From Brucella sp. 21LCYQ03 (lineage in GTDB: Bacteria; Pseudomonadota; Alphaproteobacteria; Rhizobiales; Rhizobiaceae): 64,000 nucleotides of DNA. The stretch lies in the NCBI RefSeq assembly GCF_023554105.1, contig NZ_JAMJWE010000002.1:62001-126000 (forward strand). The letters run 5' to 3'. Within the stretch, counting starts at the first letter, position 1. Each line of letters starts with the position of its first letter. A program made the translations under genes and the position numbers. The notes under the pieces are model-generated. The model was not told the DNA's origin, ran no database searches, and saw nothing but the letters and a program-made list of their open reading frames with translations. Shown piece after piece: positions 17,292-27,779 of this stretch.

Positions 17292-18557
17292 GTGACTAGG
17301 GAAAATCTACTTGAAAGTGCACTGGTTCGTCTTGATGAAGCCGCAAGCCACATCAATATTGATCCGGATGTTATCGAAAAACTGAAATACGCCCGCGAAA
17401 CCATGAAAGTGCGACTGATGATCCGCATGGATGACGGTTCGCGTAAATCCTTTCTTGCATGGCGCTGCCGTTATGACGACACGCGCGGACCAACCAAGGG
17501 CGGCATCCGCTATCACCCGGAAGCAACGGCTGAAGAAGTCGAAACGCTCGCTTTCTGGATGACCTTCAAATGTGCAGTCATGAATCTGCCTTATGGCGGC
17601 GGCAAGGGTGCCATTCAGGTTGACCCACGCCAGCTTTCCAAGGCTGAACTTGAGCGTCTTTCGCGCGCCTATATTCAGGCTTTCTCCGGCATCATCGGCC
17701 CGGATCGCGATATTCCGGCACCGGACGTTTACACCAACTCCATGATCATGGGCTGGATGGCAGACGAATATTCGCAGATCGTTGGCCAGTCTTCGCCTGC
17801 TGTTATCACCGGCAAGCCTCTGGCGCTCGGTGGCTCACTTGGCCGTAACGATGCGACTGCACGTGGTGGCTTCTATCTCGTGCGCCACCTGTCGGAAGAT
17901 CTCGGCTTGGCATCACAGCTTCGCGTCACGGTTCAGGGCTTCGGCAATGCCGGTCAGTTCATGGCAAAGCTTATGGCAAGCGATGGTCACAAGATCGTTG
18001 CCGTATCGGATTCGTCCGGCGCTGTTTATTGCGCAAACGGTCTTGATCTTGATGCGCTGCTTGAAGCCAAGGCGCAGAACAAGTCGGTTGTTTCCACCGC
18101 TGGCAAACATGGCCATGAAGCCATTACGCCGGATCAGCTGATTGCCGCCGAATGCGATGTTCTCGTACCAAGCGCCATGGAAAACATGATCAACGCCGAC
18201 AACGCAGCATCCGTAAAGGCAAAGCTGATTGTTGAGCTGGCCAATGGGCCTGTGACGCCGGAAGCCGACGAAATCCTCGTCAAAAACGGCGTTATCGTCC
18301 TTCCAGACATTCTGGCCAATGCTGGCGGCGTGACTGTTTCCTATTTCGAATGGGTCCAGAACCGTCAGGGCTACTACTGGACGCTTGAAGAAATCCATGA
18401 GCGCCTCAAGACCATCATGGAACGCGAAGGCCGCGCCATCTGGAACCACGCAAAAGCGCACAATGTAACCGTTCGCTCAGCAGCTTATGTGCATGCGCTT
18501 CAGCGCCTTGCACAGGCAATTGAAGCACACGGCACCCAGAGCGATTTCACCGCCTGA
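17292..18557 (+). CDS. Glutamate dehydrogenase (Glu/Leu/Phe/Val family)
   Basis: A 421-residue dehydrogenase interconverting glutamate and 2-oxoglutarate. The N-terminal catalytic domain shows GPTKGGIRYHPEA and MNLPYGGGKGAIQVDP, the latter holding the catalytic lysine; the C-terminal Rossmann domain shows VTVQGFGNAGQFMAKLM. The start is GTG with AAGGTGAT just upstream. It stands alone between the divergent sox operon and the cueR-like gene, and ends at a strong hairpin. NAD or NADP preference cannot be told from this reading. It may supply 2-oxoglutarate from amino-acid nitrogen released by neighbouring catabolism. Confidence 0.94.
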   Translation: MTRENLLESALVRLDEAASHINIDPDVIEKLKYARETMKVRLMIRMDDGSRKSFLAWRCRYDDTRGPTKGGIRYHPEATAEEVETLAFWMTFKCAVMNLPYGGGKGAIQVDPRQLSKAELERLSRAYIQAFSGIIGPDRDIPAPDVYTNSMIMGWMADEYSQIVGQSSPAVITGKPLALGGSLGRNDATARGGFYLVRHLSEDLGLASQLRVTVQGFGNAGQFMAKLMASDGHKIVAVSDSSGAVYCANGLDLDALLEAKAQNKSVVSTAGKHGHEAITPDQLIAAECDVLVPSAMENMINADNAASVKAKLIVELANGPVTPEADEILVKNGVIVLPDILANAGGVTVSYFEWVQNRQGYYWTLEEIHERLKTIMEREGRAIWNHAKAHNVTVRSAAYVHALQRLAQAIEAHGTQSDFTA

Positions 18558-18573
18558 TTGTCGTAATAATTGC

Positions 18574-18602
18574 GGTTTTCGCCGGGTTTTCCGGCGAAAA
18601 CC
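18574..18602 (+). terminator. Terminator of glutamate dehydrogenase
   Basis: A perfect 12-bp stem GGTTTTCGCCGG / CCGGCGAAAACC with a 5-nt loop, 17 bp after the stop codon; the T-run after it is weak. Confidence 0.75.
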
Positions 18603-18661
18603 TCTTTGAAACCTGTTCCACCATTCCTATATGCCAGACTTATTAGTTTGTGAGGAACGGG

Positions 18662-19111
18662 ATGAATATCGGCCAGGCAGCGACCGCATCGGGCATATCG
18701 GCGAAAATGATCCGCCATTATGAAACCATCGGCCTTATCGAAGCTGCTGACAGAACCAGTTCCGGCTATCGCGTCTATACGCAAAGAGATGTCGAAACGC
18801 TGCGCTTCATCCGTTCAAGCCGCGACCTTGGCTTTTCCGTCGATCAAATCAAAGCACTGCTCGCACTCTGGCGCGACCGCAACCGCGCATCTTCCGATGT
18901 GAAGAAAGTTGCGCTTGTTCATGTCGAAGAACTGGAAGCAAAGATGAAGCAGTTGCAGAACATGGCCGATACGTTGCGCCATCTTGCGCATAATTGCCAT
19001 GGCGATGATCGCCCGGATTGCCCGATTATCCACGAGCTTGCCAACAACAATGCTGAGCCGCCGCATCGACAAATATCGCGAAAAGGCGAATTGCTACACG
19101 GTAAGATTTAA
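18662..19111 (+). CDS. cueR: MerR family copper-responsive regulator (CueR-like)
   Basis: A 149-residue MerR-type activator. The N-terminal winged helix (MNIGQAATASGISAKMIRHYETIGLI) is followed by a dimerisation helix and a metal loop, CHGDDRPDCPII, whose two cysteines match the Cu(I)-binding pair of CueR. I use the ATG preceded by GAGGAACGG; a GTG four codons earlier is less likely. Its expected target, copA, lies 2.6 kb away with a fitting operator at 24289-24310, separated from it by gcd on the opposite strand. The gene ends at a bidirectional terminator shared with gcd. Confidence 0.88.
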   Translation: MNIGQAATASGISAKMIRHYETIGLIEAADRTSSGYRVYTQRDVETLRFIRSSRDLGFSVDQIKALLALWRDRNRASSDVKKVALVHVEELEAKMKQLQNMADTLRHLAHNCHGDDRPDCPIIHELANNNAEPPHRQISRKGELLHGKI

Positions 19112-19113
19112 AA

Positions 19114-19140
19114 AACGCCGGGAAATTCCCGGCGTTTTTT
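19114..19140. terminator. Bidirectional terminator between cueR and gcd
   Basis: An 8-bp GC stem (CGCCGGGA / TCCCGGCG) with an AAT-type loop, flanked by A-run and T-run so it works in both directions. Confidence 0.9.
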
Positions 19141-19154
19141 ATTGGCAACAGTCA

Positions 19155-21449
19155 TTATTTCGGCAGCGTATAGGCGATCACATAATCGCCGGGCTTGGTG
19201 CCCACCGAACCATGACCACCGGCGACCATCAACACGAATTGCTGATCACCAACCGTATAGGTCATCGGTGTGGACTGACCACCTGCAGGCAGTCGAGCCT
19301 GCCAAAGCACCTTACCATTGGTAAGGTCGTAAGCACGCAGATAGTCATCCACTGCTGCACCAAGGAACACCACGCCACCAGCCGTAATCATTGGCCCACC
19401 AATGCCCGGAACGCCAACTTTGAGCGGTAACGGAACCGGTGCCATATCCTCAATGGTGCCATTGCGGTGCTTATAGGCGATCTTGCCTGTGCGCAGATCA
19501 ACACCGGCAACAAAACCCCATGGCGGTGTCTGGCAAGGAATGCCAAGCGGGCTAACGAATGGCCCCATGAACACACCATAAGGTGCGCCGTCATTGCGGT
19601 TCAGACCCTGCTCACTGCCCTTCTCATCCTGACCACGTGGCGGAATATCCGCGCGAGGCACAAGCTGCGATGTGAAAGCCAGATAAGTCGGCATGCCGAA
19701 CATCACCTGACGCACCGGATCGACGGCCACACTGCCCCAGTTGAACACACCAAAATTGCCCGGATAGACAATCGTGCCTTTCAGTGAAGGCGGCGTGTAG
19801 CGGCCCTCATAGAAGTGCTTACGGAAAGCAATACGACATGCCAGCTGATCAAACAGGGTCACGCCCCACATGCTGCTTTCAGTTAGCGGTGCTGGACTGA
19901 ATGTCAGATCAGAAATCGGCTGCGTGGGCGATGTGTGATCTTCCGGGATCGCACCCGTCGGCGCAGGGATTTCACGGACCGGGATAATCGGCTCACCCGT
20001 GCGGCGATCAAGCACATAAATATCGCCCTGCTTGGTTGGTCCAACCAGCGCAGGCACGCCATTGATGTCGAGCAGAACCGGCTGGGCTGGAACGTCCATA
20101 TCCCACAGGTCGTGGTGTACGGTCTGGCGTACCCATTTCGGTTGCCCGGTATTCACATCAAGCGCAACAATAGACGATGAGTATTTCTCGACATTATCGC
20201 TGCGGTTCATGCCCAACTGATCAGGAACCTGATTGCCAAGCGGAATGAAGATCAGGCCGAGGCCTTCATCAACACTCGAGACCGACCAGCTGTTTGGCGA
20301 ATTGGTGGTGTAGTGTTCGCCTTCAGGCAGCGGTGTCGTAACATCCGGATTGCCCGAATCCCAGTTCCACAGCAGATCGCCAGTGCGAATATCGAAAGCA
20401 CGGATAACGCCCGACTGTTCTTCGGTCGAATAGTTATCATTGACCGCACCGCCAACGATGATCTTATCACCAACGACTGCCGGTGGCGAAGTCGAATAGT
20501 AATATCCAGCCGGGTTATATTTCATGCCATGGCCAAGATCGAGCGTGCCGCCATTGGCAAAATCGGTGCAGATTTCTCCGGTCTGGGTATCAAGTGCGAT
20601 CAGACGCGCATCCGATGTTGGCAGATAAACGCGTTCGGAACACTTGGCACCGGCAGTTGCAGTCGAATCCTTCCAGTAGCTTACGCCACGGCAGGTTTGG
20701 TGCTGACGATCCGTATTGAAGCCAACCTTTGGGTCAAACTTCCACTTCTCCTTGCCCGTTGCTGCATCGAGCGCAATGGCCCAATTGTGCGGTGTGCAAA
20801 GATAAAGCGAATCGCCAATTTTAAGTGGCGTAACCTGATAAGTCGTTTCGCCCACGTCTTCCGGCTGTTTCACATCGCCGGTCTGATATTGCCATGCGAC
20901 CTGCAATTTCGAGACGTTTTCAGGCGTGATCCCGGTTAATGGCGAATAACGCTGACCATAAGGTGTGCGGCCATATTGATGCCATTCGCCATCGGGAACA
21001 TTGCCACCGAGATCAGGCGTTGCCGCCACCTTATCGGTTGGCAGATCACCCGCTATATTCCACGGGTCTTGCGTCATGGAGTAACCCGCAACCACAAGCG
21101 CCGCGAGTGTCGCAATGGTCAGCGGTAAACCACCACCATTGAGCGGCTTTCTGATCCACGGCGTGAGCAGCCACAGGCCAAGCAGAACAATCACGCCGCC
21201 TGTCGAACCCAGTCCCCACCAGTCGAAACCGACTTCAGAGACCGCCCAGCCAAGTGAGCCGAGAATAACAAGCGCGTAAATCCAGAGCGCAACTGCGCTT
21301 CTTTTGAAGAGGAAAACGCCCGTCAGCAGAAAGCCGATGGCAGCGATGACGAAGAACCAGCTGCCGCCCAGCGTAACGAGATAGATGCCAGCGGCACCCA
21401 GCCCCAGGCCGATCAATATCAAAACAATTGAAGTCAGAGAAACAAGCAA
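19155..21449 (-). CDS. gcd: Membrane-bound PQQ-dependent glucose (quinoprotein) dehydrogenase
   Basis: A 764-residue quinoprotein. About five membrane segments fill residues 1-135; the remainder is the periplasmic eight-bladed propeller with W-motif repeats (for example GKEKWKFDPKVG and GKVLWQARLPAGGQS). It oxidises aldoses such as glucose to the lactone in the periplasm and passes electrons to ubiquinone. The best start is TTG, with AAGGGGG upstream. No pqq biosynthesis genes are in the window. Glucose is the likely substrate, but quinate/shikimate dehydrogenases share the architecture. It sits between cueR and copA, which may be coincidence. Confidence 0.9.
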   Translation of the reverse strand: MLVSLTSIVLILIGLGLGAAGIYLVTLGGSWFFVIAAIGFLLTGVFLFKRSAVALWIYALVILGSLGWAVSEVGFDWWGLGSTGGVIVLLGLWLLTPWIRKPLNGGGLPLTIATLAALVVAGYSMTQDPWNIAGDLPTDKVAATPDLGGNVPDGEWHQYGRTPYGQRYSPLTGITPENVSKLQVAWQYQTGDVKQPEDVGETTYQVTPLKIGDSLYLCTPHNWAIALDAATGKEKWKFDPKVGFNTDRQHQTCRGVSYWKDSTATAGAKCSERVYLPTSDARLIALDTQTGEICTDFANGGTLDLGHGMKYNPAGYYYSTSPPAVVGDKIIVGGAVNDNYSTEEQSGVIRAFDIRTGDLLWNWDSGNPDVTTPLPEGEHYTTNSPNSWSVSSVDEGLGLIFIPLGNQVPDQLGMNRSDNVEKYSSSIVALDVNTGQPKWVRQTVHHDLWDMDVPAQPVLLDINGVPALVGPTKQGDIYVLDRRTGEPIIPVREIPAPTGAIPEDHTSPTQPISDLTFSPAPLTESSMWGVTLFDQLACRIAFRKHFYEGRYTPPSLKGTIVYPGNFGVFNWGSVAVDPVRQVMFGMPTYLAFTSQLVPRADIPPRGQDEKGSEQGLNRNDGAPYGVFMGPFVSPLGIPCQTPPWGFVAGVDLRTGKIAYKHRNGTIEDMAPVPLPLKVGVPGIGGPMITAGGVVFLGAAVDDYLRAYDLTNGKVLWQARLPAGGQSTPMTYTVGDQQFVLMVAGGHGSVGTKPGDYVIAYTLPK

Positions 21450-21698
21450 GACGTTACCCCCTTAAAGCTGTAACTGCCATCCCACCGTGCACTGCTGTTC
21501 GACTGAAAGAGCTGCACGGATAAAGAAAATTCGAGGTATTCCTGATTGGTGGAAGTGTTACAGCAAAAGACCTTGCGCGCAACACAACACTGCCTGCCCT
21601 GAAAGATAGGCGGCAAAATGAAAAATCCAGAGGCATTTATGCAAAAGAAATAAAGAATTACCGGCGACCAGAAAGGCCGCCGATCTTTGCGTAATCCA

Positions 21699-24179
21699 TT
21701 AGGCCATCGGGCTTTTGAAAGCCCGCAGCCGAAGCGCATTGCTGAGCACGAAAATGCTCGAAAGCGCCATAGCTCCGGCTGCAAGCACCGGCGACAGAAG
21801 TGTTCCGGTAATCGGATAAAGAACTCCGGCTGCAACAGGAATTAGCGCCACATTGTAAGCAAAAGCCCAGAACAGGTTTTCACTGATATTGCGGATCGTG
21901 GCTTTCGAGATTGCAATCGCATTGACAACACCGCGCAGATCGCCCGACATCAGCACCACGTCGGCACTTTCAATCGCAATATCCGTACCAGTGCCAATAG
22001 CAATGCCGACATCAGCAGCTGCCAGCGCTGGCGCATCATTGATGCCGTCACCCACAAAGGCAATGCGTTTTCCACCAGCCGACAAGCGCTTCAAAGCCTC
22101 AACCTTGCCATCGGGCAGCACTTCCGCAACCACCTCATCAATGCCAAGACGCTTGGCAATGGCTTGCGCAGTGCGGCGATTATCGCCAGTGATCATTGCA
22201 ACTTTCAAACCCTGCTCATGCATGGCGGCAATAGCGGCAGGCGTGGTTTCCTTCATCGGATCAGCGACCGTGATAATCGCCGCCAACTTGCCATCGATTG
22301 CTGCATAAAGCGGGGTCTGGCCTTCATCGCCCAGACGGCGCGCATCATCGGCAAAAACCGCCACATCGAGGCCAAGCTTCGCCATGTAGCGATCGGCACC
22401 AATGGCAACGTCATGACCCGCAACCTTGGCTTTCAGGCCAAAACCGGGAACTGATTCAAAGGCCGAAACATCGGCAAGTTTAAGGTTCTTTTCCTTTGCG
22501 GCAGTTACAATCGCATCAGCAATCGGATGCTCCGAACGAGCCTCGACAGCAGCAATCAGCGCCAGTGCTTCATCCTTGTCGATCCCATTAACGACAGCAA
22601 AATGTGCCAAAGCGGGTTTGCCCTGTGTCAGTGTTCCGGTCTTATCAACCGCAATCACCGATGCATCGCGCAAGGTTTGCAGCGCATCACCACGGCGGAA
22701 CAACACCCCAAATTCGGCAGCGCGGCCTGTGCCGACCATTATTGAGGTCGGCGTTGCAAGTCCCATCGCGCATGGGCATGCAATGATGACGACCGCGATG
22801 GCATTGACCAGCGCAAAGCCCATCATAGCCATACCACCAATGATCAGCCACGCGATGAAGGTCACAAGCGCTGCGCCAAGAACCGCTGGCACGAACCAGC
22901 CCGTCACCTTGTCGACTTTCGCCTGAATGGGCAGCTTATCGGCCTGCGCATCTTCAACCATCCGCACAATCTGCGAGATGACCATATCGCGGCCAACCTT
23001 AGTTGCACGGAATGTAAATGCGCCAGTCTTGTTGATCGTTCCGCCGACAACTTCAGCACCCGTTTCCTTGACGACGGGGATAGGCTCGCCGGTGATCATC
23101 GATTCATCCACATAGGATGAGCCTTCAATCACTTCGCCATCAACGGGTACTTTCTCACCCGGACGCACCTGCACAATATCGCCCGCGCGCACCTCTTCAA
23201 GCGGAACATCCAGCGTTTCGCCATTGCGCACCACACGCGCAGACTTTGCCTGCAAGCCCACCAAGCGGCTGATTGCAGCCGAAGTACGTCCCTTGGCGCG
23301 TGCTTCCAAATAACGGCCAATCAGGATCAGCGTCACGATAACGGCTGCGGCCTCGAAATAGACGTTGACCGTGCCATCGGGAAGAATATCCGGCCAGAAA
23401 GTAGCAACAACCGAAAAGCCCCATGCAGCCGTTGTACCAACAACCACCAGCGAATTCATATCGGGTGCGGCACGCAACAGAGCGGGTATGCCCTTTTTGA
23501 AAAAGCGCATACCGGGGCCAAAAAGCACAAGCGTTGTCAGCACAAACTGGAAATACCAGCTGTTCTGCATGCCGATTGTGTCCATGACGAACATGTGCAC
23601 AGCGGGAATGAGATGGGAGCCCATTTCCAGAATGAACACTGGAAGCGTGAGAACGGCTGCGAGGATCACATTCTTTTTCAGCTCAACTGCTTCCGCGTCG
23701 CGCTTGTCGGATTGTGTTTCCTGCTGAACATCGCTGCGTGTCTCATCGAGTGAACGCGCTTCATAACCCGCTTTTTCAACCGCCTTGATCAGATCAGCGA
23801 CTGCGACCTGTCCTGCAAGCTCAACATGCGCGCGCTCAGTTGCGAGGTTGACGCTGGCGCGAGACACGCCCGGAACCGCGCTTAAAGCTTTTTCGACATT
23901 GCTCACGCAAGACGCGCAGCTCATACCCTCAATGGCTAGATCAGCGCTGCCCGACGGCACATCATAGCCAGCCTTGCGGATTGCATCGATCACGGCAGGC
24001 ATATCGGGCACAGACTTGAAGGTGACATCAGCGCGTTCTGTTGCGAGGTTGACGGACACTTTGTCCACGCCCGGCACCTTTGCGACCGCCTTTTCAACCG
24101 ATGACACACAGGACGCGCAACTCATCCCTTCGACAGGAATGGCAAAACTTATGGCGTCAGATTTTACAGGCTTGTTCAT
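21699..24179 (-). CDS. copA: Copper-exporting P1B-type ATPase
   Basis: An 826-residue Cu(I) ATPase with two N-terminal heavy-metal-associated domains, each with a GMSCASC motif, eight membrane helices with the CPC metal site ([11 protein letters not shown]), the phosphorylation loop [11 protein letters not shown] and the hinge [16 protein letters not shown]. The start is the ATG of [11 protein letters not shown], preceded by AAAGGGA; a longer in-frame reading would begin upstream in the promoter. It exports Cu(I) from the cytoplasm. The 104-bp leader carries an intergenic repeat and the promoter has a CueR-type operator. It ends about 250 bp before gcd. Confidence 0.96.
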   Translation of the reverse strand: MNKPVKSDAISFAIPVEGMSCASCVSSVEKAVAKVPGVDKVSVNLATERADVTFKSVPDMPAVIDAIRKAGYDVPSGSADLAIEGMSCASCVSNVEKALSAVPGVSRASVNLATERAHVELAGQVAVADLIKAVEKAGYEARSLDETRSDVQQETQSDKRDAEAVELKKNVILAAVLTLPVFILEMGSHLIPAVHMFVMDTIGMQNSWYFQFVLTTLVLFGPGMRFFKKGIPALLRAAPDMNSLVVVGTTAAWGFSVVATFWPDILPDGTVNVYFEAAAVIVTLILIGRYLEARAKGRTSAAISRLVGLQAKSARVVRNGETLDVPLEEVRAGDIVQVRPGEKVPVDGEVIEGSSYVDESMITGEPIPVVKETGAEVVGGTINKTGAFTFRATKVGRDMVISQIVRMVEDAQADKLPIQAKVDKVTGWFVPAVLGAALVTFIAWLIIGGMAMMGFALVNAIAVVIIACPCAMGLATPTSIMVGTGRAAEFGVLFRRGDALQTLRDASVIAVDKTGTLTQGKPALAHFAVVNGIDKDEALALIAAVEARSEHPIADAIVTAAKEKNLKLADVSAFESVPGFGLKAKVAGHDVAIGADRYMAKLGLDVAVFADDARRLGDEGQTPLYAAIDGKLAAIITVADPMKETTPAAIAAMHEQGLKVAMITGDNRRTAQAIAKRLGIDEVVAEVLPDGKVEALKRLSAGGKRIAFVGDGINDAPALAAADVGIAIGTGTDIAIESADVVLMSGDLRGVVNAIAISKATIRNISENLFWAFAYNVALIPVAAGVLYPITGTLLSPVLAAGAMALSSIFVLSNALRLRAFKSPMA

Positions 24180-24193
24180 GGCAATCCCTTTTA

Positions 24194-24240
24194 AAGCGCA
24201 TCCTGCTTTCCAAAAATCGTTTCCGACTTTTGAGCGGATG
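24194..24240. repeat. Dispersed palindromic intergenic repeat, copy 3, in the copA leader
   Basis: An AGCGCATCC...CAAAAATCGTTTCCGACTTTTG...GGATGC element, lying between the copA promoter and its start codon, so it is transcribed in the copA 5' leader. Confidence 0.65.
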
Positions 24241-24282
24241 CTACTTCGCTCCGTTTGAAGAGCGATTTGATGAGTTGCACGA

Positions 24283-24313
24283 TAGATAACCCTTCCCACC
24301 GTTGGAAGGTCAA
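24283..24313 (-). promoter_or_regulatory. CueR-type promoter of copA
   Basis: On the minus strand, -35 TTGACC (24308-24313) and -10 TATCTA (24283-24288) are separated by exactly 19 bp, the over-long spacer typical of MerR-family promoters. Within it is the dyad ACCTTCC-N7-GGAAGGG, one base from the CueR consensus. This supports copper-induced copA expression by the cueR gene at 18662-19111. Confidence 0.88.
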
Positions 24314-24319
24314 GCCCAA

Positions 24320-26443
24320 TCAGATAGCCAATTCGTTTTGCGGCTCGATCATCGCAAGGATAGATCCACAGCGGGTCTGAATGAAATCGGCCACGTCAAT
24401 GGCAGGCATTGGGCGCCCCATCAAAAAGCCCTGCACCTCGCCGAAATTCTGTGCGCGCAGGCATTCCAGCTGCTGCGTGGTTTCTACACCTTCGGCTGTT
24501 GTCACGATCCTAAAGCCAGCGCCAAGCGTAGCAACTGCCTGAATGATCGCGAGATCACGCGTGTCCACCTCAATGCCCGACACAAAGCTGCGGTCAACCT
24601 TGATTTTATCGAACGGAAAGGAGCGCAGATAGCTGAGCGATGAATAGCCGGTTCCGAAATCATCCATAGCAATGCGAACGCCTAAGCGACGCAACTCAAA
24701 CAGCAATTCGATGTTGTGCTTGCTGTTTTGCAAGAACACGGATTCCGTGATTTCCAGTTCCAGCCTGTCAGGCGACAATGATGCCGCAGCCAGTGCGTCG
24801 GTGACTGAATCAAGAAGCGCCGTTTGTTGGAATTGCACAGGCGAGAGATTAACCGAAACCTTAATTCCATGCGGCCACGAAGCAGCTTCAAGGCAAGCTT
24901 GTTTCAACACCCAATCGCCAATCGGTCCAATGAGACCGGCCTCTTCGGCAATCGGAATAAACTCAACCGGCGATACCATGCCAAGCACTGGATGACGCCA
25001 CCGCAACAAGGCCTCAAAGCCAGAGATGTGGCCGGTTTGAAGGTTAAAAATTGGCTGATAATGCAGTTCAAGCTGCTGCGCTGCCAAAGCCAGCCGCAAA
25101 TCCGTGGTCATCGCATGACGCTTCTCAACCGCCAGTCGCAACGAATGCTGATAAAAGCGAAAAGTGCGCCGACCATCAGCCTTGGCAGCGTACAACGCCA
25201 GATCAACATTGCGCATCAGCACATCAAGATCATCACCATGCAGTGGCGCCTGCGCGATACCAATGCTGCATGAGACAAATTCCAGCGTATCGCCAAGATC
25301 GAACGGATCCTGAAATACCGAAAGAAGCTGATCGGCGAACATCGCGATCTGCGAAACGGCAGCGCAGCGATAAATAATCGCAAACTCATCACCACCCAGA
25401 CGCGCCAGAAAATGATCGCAAACGATGTTCTTAAGGCGCTCTGCAACCTGTTGCAACAAGCGATCCCCGATCTGGTGCCCACGGCTGTCATTGATGTTTT
25501 TGAAGTGATCAATATCGAGATAGAAAAGCGCAAAAGCCGGTGCGCTTTCACGTTTTTTCAGCACCGCTTCGATATGCTGAGAGAAATACGCGCGGTTCGG
25601 CAAGTCCGTCAGATTGTCGTGCATCGCAATATGCGTCATGCGCTGCTCAATCAAACGACGCTCAGTTATATCCTCAACAAGCCCAATGAGATAGCGCGAT
25701 TCATCGCCTTCTATCGGCGGAATAGACCGCTTGATGATCCGCATTCTGCGCGGTGTTCCATCTGCACAGCGAATATCGCGCTCGATTGTCAGCACGCTGC
25801 CGCGACGCATCGCAAGGCTGTCTTGCTGGGTCAGAAGCTTGGCTTCTTCAGCAGGGAAGATTTGCGTATCCACAGAGCCAACGACATGATCGATCTTGTG
25901 GCCACTAATGGTTGATGCAGCCTGATTATAGAGCAGGTAACGCCCCTCGTCCTGCATGTCTTTTACGAAGACACCAAGCGGCATGTTGTTGATGAGGCTA
26001 TCAAGCAATGTCTGCGCATGACTGGCCTGACGATTGGCTTCCTCAAGCTCCGTCATGTCCTGCACAATGGCCAATATGGCCTGCCGGCCATCGAACACGA
26101 CCTCACGGCCATAGGTCAAAACATCAATCGTCTGACCATTGGCTTTCAGATGCTTCCAGCGTTCGGGACGCTCGAGATCGCTTCTATCACGAACCGCAAT
26201 CGACATACGGTCCCGCTCGGTTTGTGGACGAATATCGAGAACAGTCATGCCCGGCACTTCGTCAGCCGAATAACCGTAAAGCGCGTGGGCTGCTTCGTTC
26301 ATGACGATGAAGCGCAATGTATCGGGATCATACACCCACATCGGTGTGGGATGAGTCGTGAACAGAATGCGAAAATCCGCGTCAGATGTGCGCACCAGCG
26401 CATCATCCGAGTGAGCCTGACCGGCTTCCCGCTTCCTCATCAT
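24320..26443 (-). CDS. PAS-PAS-GGDEF-EAL cyclic-di-GMP signalling protein
   Basis: A 707-residue cytoplasmic protein. Two PAS domains occupy about residues 20-135 and 140-265, the GGDEF domain about 270-435, and the EAL domain about 445-690. The cyclase motif is intact (LGGDEFAII), and the phosphodiesterase domain keeps FEALLRW and [10 protein letters not shown], so both activities are possible. No membrane segments are seen, so input is presumably cytoplasmic through PAS. It is monocistronic and convergent to nothing, starting about 240 bp before the TPP riboswitch on the opposite strand. Its stop lies only 7 bp beyond the copA -35 element. Confidence 0.94.
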   Translation of the reverse strand: MMRKREAGQAHSDDALVRTSDADFRILFTTHPTPMWVYDPDTLRFIVMNEAAHALYGYSADEVPGMTVLDIRPQTERDRMSIAVRDRSDLERPERWKHLKANGQTIDVLTYGREVVFDGRQAILAIVQDMTELEEANRQASHAQTLLDSLINNMPLGVFVKDMQDEGRYLLYNQAASTISGHKIDHVVGSVDTQIFPAEEAKLLTQQDSLAMRRGSVLTIERDIRCADGTPRRMRIIKRSIPPIEGDESRYLIGLVEDITERRLIEQRMTHIAMHDNLTDLPNRAYFSQHIEAVLKKRESAPAFALFYLDIDHFKNINDSRGHQIGDRLLQQVAERLKNIVCDHFLARLGGDEFAIIYRCAAVSQIAMFADQLLSVFQDPFDLGDTLEFVSCSIGIAQAPLHGDDLDVLMRNVDLALYAAKADGRRTFRFYQHSLRLAVEKRHAMTTDLRLALAAQQLELHYQPIFNLQTGHISGFEALLRWRHPVLGMVSPVEFIPIAEEAGLIGPIGDWVLKQACLEAASWPHGIKVSVNLSPVQFQQTALLDSVTDALAAASLSPDRLELEITESVFLQNSKHNIELLFELRRLGVRIAMDDFGTGYSSLSYLRSFPFDKIKVDRSFVSGIEVDTRDLAIIQAVATLGAGFRIVTTAEGVETTQQLECLRAQNFGEVQGFLMGRPMPAIDVADFIQTRCGSILAMIEPQNELAI

Positions 26444-26677
26444 TGTCCCCTCATCAGACTGATCCTGACCCGATATTCCATGCCCTTAAAAAGGACCGTG
26501 CCCAAAAATCAGATAACTCGTCTGTAGCAGGACGAAGCTTTTCCCAAGCTGAATTAGCGCATGGTCATTAAAAATTAATATATAAACTTGGGGAGAATAT
26601 AAATTTATTCGCAAATTGTAATAATTGGGGGCGCTTGACCGGCTCTTCGTTCCGGCCTATGCCTAAAGCACAAAATT

Positions 26678-26815
26678 CGTTGGGGTGCCTTCGAAGCAAG
26701 ATCAGGAAGAGTGCATTGCGGTTTTCCATCCGATCTTGCGACACAAAAGGCTGAGAGACGCTGATCGCGTTAACCCATTGAACCTGATCCGGGTAATACC
26801 TGCGTAGGGAACGGA
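26678..26815 (+). ncRNA. TPP riboswitch (THI element)
   Basis: The conserved segments are in order: GGGGTGCC (26683-26690), CTGAGA (26751-26756), and the ACCTGATCCGGGTAATACC then GCGTAGGGA core (26782-26810). The stem between the first two is long, as often in Rhizobiales. Downstream are a GGAGGA/TCCTCC hairpin (26836-26852), a TGGGGC/GCCCCA hairpin (26854-26868) and a third hairpin (26883-26913) covering the thiD ribosome site. These look like the expression platform, turning the thi operon down when TPP is plentiful. Confidence 0.95.
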
Positions 26816-26915
26816 GTTTGGCGCGTCGCGAACAAGGAGGAATCCATCCTCCGTGGGGCAAAGCCCCAAAACCCGTTCATGACGTCTCAATTTTCCGTTC
26901 GGAATGAGAGACGAC

Positions 26916-27779
26916 ATGATGGACTTAAGACAAAGCCTCTCCCGAACAAAAGCAAGCAACAGCAATGGTGCATCAGTGCCTATTTGCGTAACGATTGCAG
27001 GCTCTGACAGCGGCGGCGGTGCTGGCATTCAGGCAGACCTCAAAACCTTTTCAGCCCTTAATGTCTATGGCGCAAGCGTAATCACTGCGATCACCGCGCA
27101 GAACACACTGGCCGTCACGGCTGTTCACGACATCCCGTCTGAAATTGTTGCGGCACAGATCGATGCAGTCTTCAGCGACCTCAATGTGGCTTCGGTAAAG
27201 ATCGGCATGGTATCTGTGCCGGAAACCATTGAGGCAATCGCCAAAGGTCTCGCGCATTTCTCTGGCCCGCTGGTTCTTGATCCGGTGATGGTGGCGAAAT
27301 CCGGTGACAGGCTTTTAAGCGAGACTGCAATCTCGACATTACGCGACAAACTGATCCCACTTGCATGTGTTCTGACACCGAACAGACCAGAGGCAGCCTG
27401 CCTGCTCGATTGTGCAGTTGCTCGCAACGATAATGAGGCAGAAGGACAGGGCCGTGCCCTGCTCAAGCTTGGTGCAAAGGCCGTGTTAATGAAAGGCGGA
27501 CATGCGGAAGGCGACATCTGCACCGACCTTCTCATCCGCGCCAATCTGCCGACAATCCGTCTGGAAGCGCAGCGCATCTACACGCAAAACACCCATGGAA
27601 CCGGCTGCACGCTTTCATCAGCAATTGCAGCGGGACTTGGCAAAGGCTTTTCGCTGGAACAGGCACTTCGTGAGGCTCACAGCTATCTGCAAGCCGCCAT
27701 CCGCTTTGCCAACACATTGCAGGTCGGAAGCGGGCACGGCCCCGTGCATCACTTCCACGCCTTGTGGGAGATTGCATAA
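26916..27779 (+). CDS. thiD: Hydroxymethylpyrimidine/phosphomethylpyrimidine kinase
   Basis: A 287-residue ribokinase-like kinase that phosphorylates HMP to HMP-P and HMP-PP. The N-terminal VTIAGSDSGGGAGIQADLKTF and the C-terminal THGTGCTLSSAIAAGLGKG anion-hole motif are diagnostic. I place the start at 26916, where GAGAGAC is correctly spaced; an ATG at 26904 is also in frame but has no ribosome site. About 25 residues precede the usual ThiD N-terminus, so an even later start is conceivable. First gene of the riboswitch-led operon; its stop overlaps thiO. Confidence 0.93.
   Translation: MMDLRQSLSRTKASNSNGASVPICVTIAGSDSGGGAGIQADLKTFSALNVYGASVITAITAQNTLAVTAVHDIPSEIVAAQIDAVFSDLNVASVKIGMVSVPETIEAIAKGLAHFSGPLVLDPVMVAKSGDRLLSETAISTLRDKLIPLACVLTPNRPEAACLLDCAVARNDNEAEGQGRALLKLGAKAVLMKGGHAEGDICTDLLIRANLPTIRLEAQRIYTQNTHGTGCTLSSAIAAGLGKGFSLEQALREAHSYLQAAIRFANTLQVGSGHGPVHHFHALWEIA

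Noticed and set aside
21434..21835. 133-codon minus-strand ORF between copA and gcd
   Set aside because: Overlaps the 3' end of copA in another frame and shows no motif; the 250-bp gap holds the gcd promoter region and nothing else I can support.
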